Source of the DNA: Clostridia bacterium
GTDB taxonomy: Bacteria; Bacillota_A; Clostridia; Oscillospirales; CAG-272
Assembly: GCA_017454075.1 (NCBI GenBank)
Contig: JAFTDQ010000148.1
Coordinates: 1-14,497, forward strand
Length of the DNA: 14,497 bases
Direction of reading: 5' to 3'
This document shows, piece by piece, positions 14,323-14,497 of this stretch; position 1 is the stretch's first letter; every line of letters begins with the position of its first letter. The notes under the pieces are model-generated. The model saw only the letters and a program-made list of their open reading frames with translations, was not told the DNA's origin and did not search any database. A program made the position numbers and the translations under genes.

Positions 14323-14351
14323 TTGTAAAAAGCGGGGCGTTGTGGTATAAT
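14323..14351 (+). promoter_or_regulatory. promoter of the tRNA-Ser gene
   Basis: TTGTAA (14323-14328), a 17-base spacer and TATAAT (14346-14351), with TGTGG before the -10 box giving an extended -10 element, lie just upstream of the tRNA. The expected start point is a few bases before the mature 5' end, so the 5' leader would be very short. No terminator separates thiT from this promoter, so thiT transcripts may also run into the tRNA. Confidence 0.85.
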
Positions 14352-14362
14352 ATCTCCGCTTT

Positions 14363-14452
14363 GGAGAAGTACCCAAGGGGTTAAGGGGGCAGTTTGCTAA
14401 ACTGTTAGGTCGGGCAACCGGCGCAAGGGTTCGATCCCCTTCTTCTCCGCCA
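14363..14452 (+). tRNA. tRNA-Ser (anticodon GCU), CCA encoded
   Basis: The acceptor stem pairs GGAGAAG (14363-14369) with CTTCTCC (14442-14448), followed by G and an encoded CCA (14450-14452). The anticodon loop TTGCTAA carries GCT between the arms GCAGT and ACTGT, so it reads the serine codons AGC and AGU. A long variable arm (about TAGGTCGGGCAACCGGCGC) makes it a type II tRNA as expected for serine, and GGTTCGATCC forms the T-loop region. Total length is 90 bases. Confidence 0.96.
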
Positions 14453-14487
14453 AAACTAAAAGCGGGTTGAGACCCGCTTTTAGTTTT
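14453..14487 (+). terminator. intrinsic terminator after tRNA-Ser
   Basis: The arms AAACTAAAAGCGGGT (14453-14467) and ACCCGCTTTTAGTTT (14472-14486) pair perfectly around TGAG, and the last A of the encoded CCA can extend the stem by one pair. The descending arm ends in a T-run. Because the ascending arm begins with an A-rich stretch, it may also stop transcripts coming from the right. Confidence 0.88.
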
Positions 14488-14497
14488 GCAAAAGAAC

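Overview
The window looks like the chromosome of a member of the Bacillota, most likely an uncultured Clostridia-type gut or environmental bacterium. The support is an RNase M5 (TOPRIM plus DUF4093-type C-terminus), an LtaS-like polyglycerolphosphate synthase, a ThiT S-component behind a TPP riboswitch, a DUF1934 protein, strong GGAGG ribosome binding sites and sigma-A type promoters. Base composition is moderately GC-rich with GC-biased third positions. A lower rank cannot be read from the sequence. Almost all of the DNA is coding, no gap between genes exceeds about 210 bases, and I see no phage, transposon, plasmid or CRISPR signal.

Layout. Positions 12054 down to 125 are a long minus-strand block. 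It starts at a strong promoter (12026-12054) and reads HerA/DUF853 ATPase, tyrS, murB, HAD phosphatase. After a 111-base gap with a possible weak second promoter it continues with a lytic-transglycosylase lipoprotein, DUF1934 protein, holA, an unknown four-helix membrane protein, rnmV, a GtrA-family protein, an LtaS-like synthase, a DUF5662 protein and trmO. It ends at a bidirectional terminator (51-82). Most junctions in this block are ATGA or TGATG overlaps or gaps of a few bases, so the genes are probably translationally coupled. The theme is housekeeping (tRNA charging and modification, replication clamp loading, 5S rRNA maturation) mixed with envelope building (MurB, transglycosylase, LtaS-like enzyme, GtrA flippase).

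The plus-strand block starts from a perfect-consensus promoter (12063-12091) back to back with the minus-strand one. It carries a membrane acyltransferase, then a second perfect-consensus promoter whose -35 box overlaps the acyltransferase stop codon. Next come a TPP riboswitch with a readable antiterminator/terminator switch, an energy-coupling-factor thiamine S-component (ThiT) with an unusual N-terminal zinc ribbon, and a tRNA-Ser(GCU) with its own promoter and a nearly perfect terminator palindrome.

The most unusual spot is the riboswitch-thiT junction. A stretch of roughly 260 bases at about 43-44% GC holds the expression platform and the zinc-ribbon coding segment. It sits between a canonical aptamer and a ThiT core of about 60% GC. 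Just where ordinary ThiT proteins begin, the reading frame contains what looks like a fossil ribosome binding site followed by ACG where an ATG would be expected. This suggests that a regulatory/zinc-ribbon cassette was fused in frame onto a once independent thiT gene.
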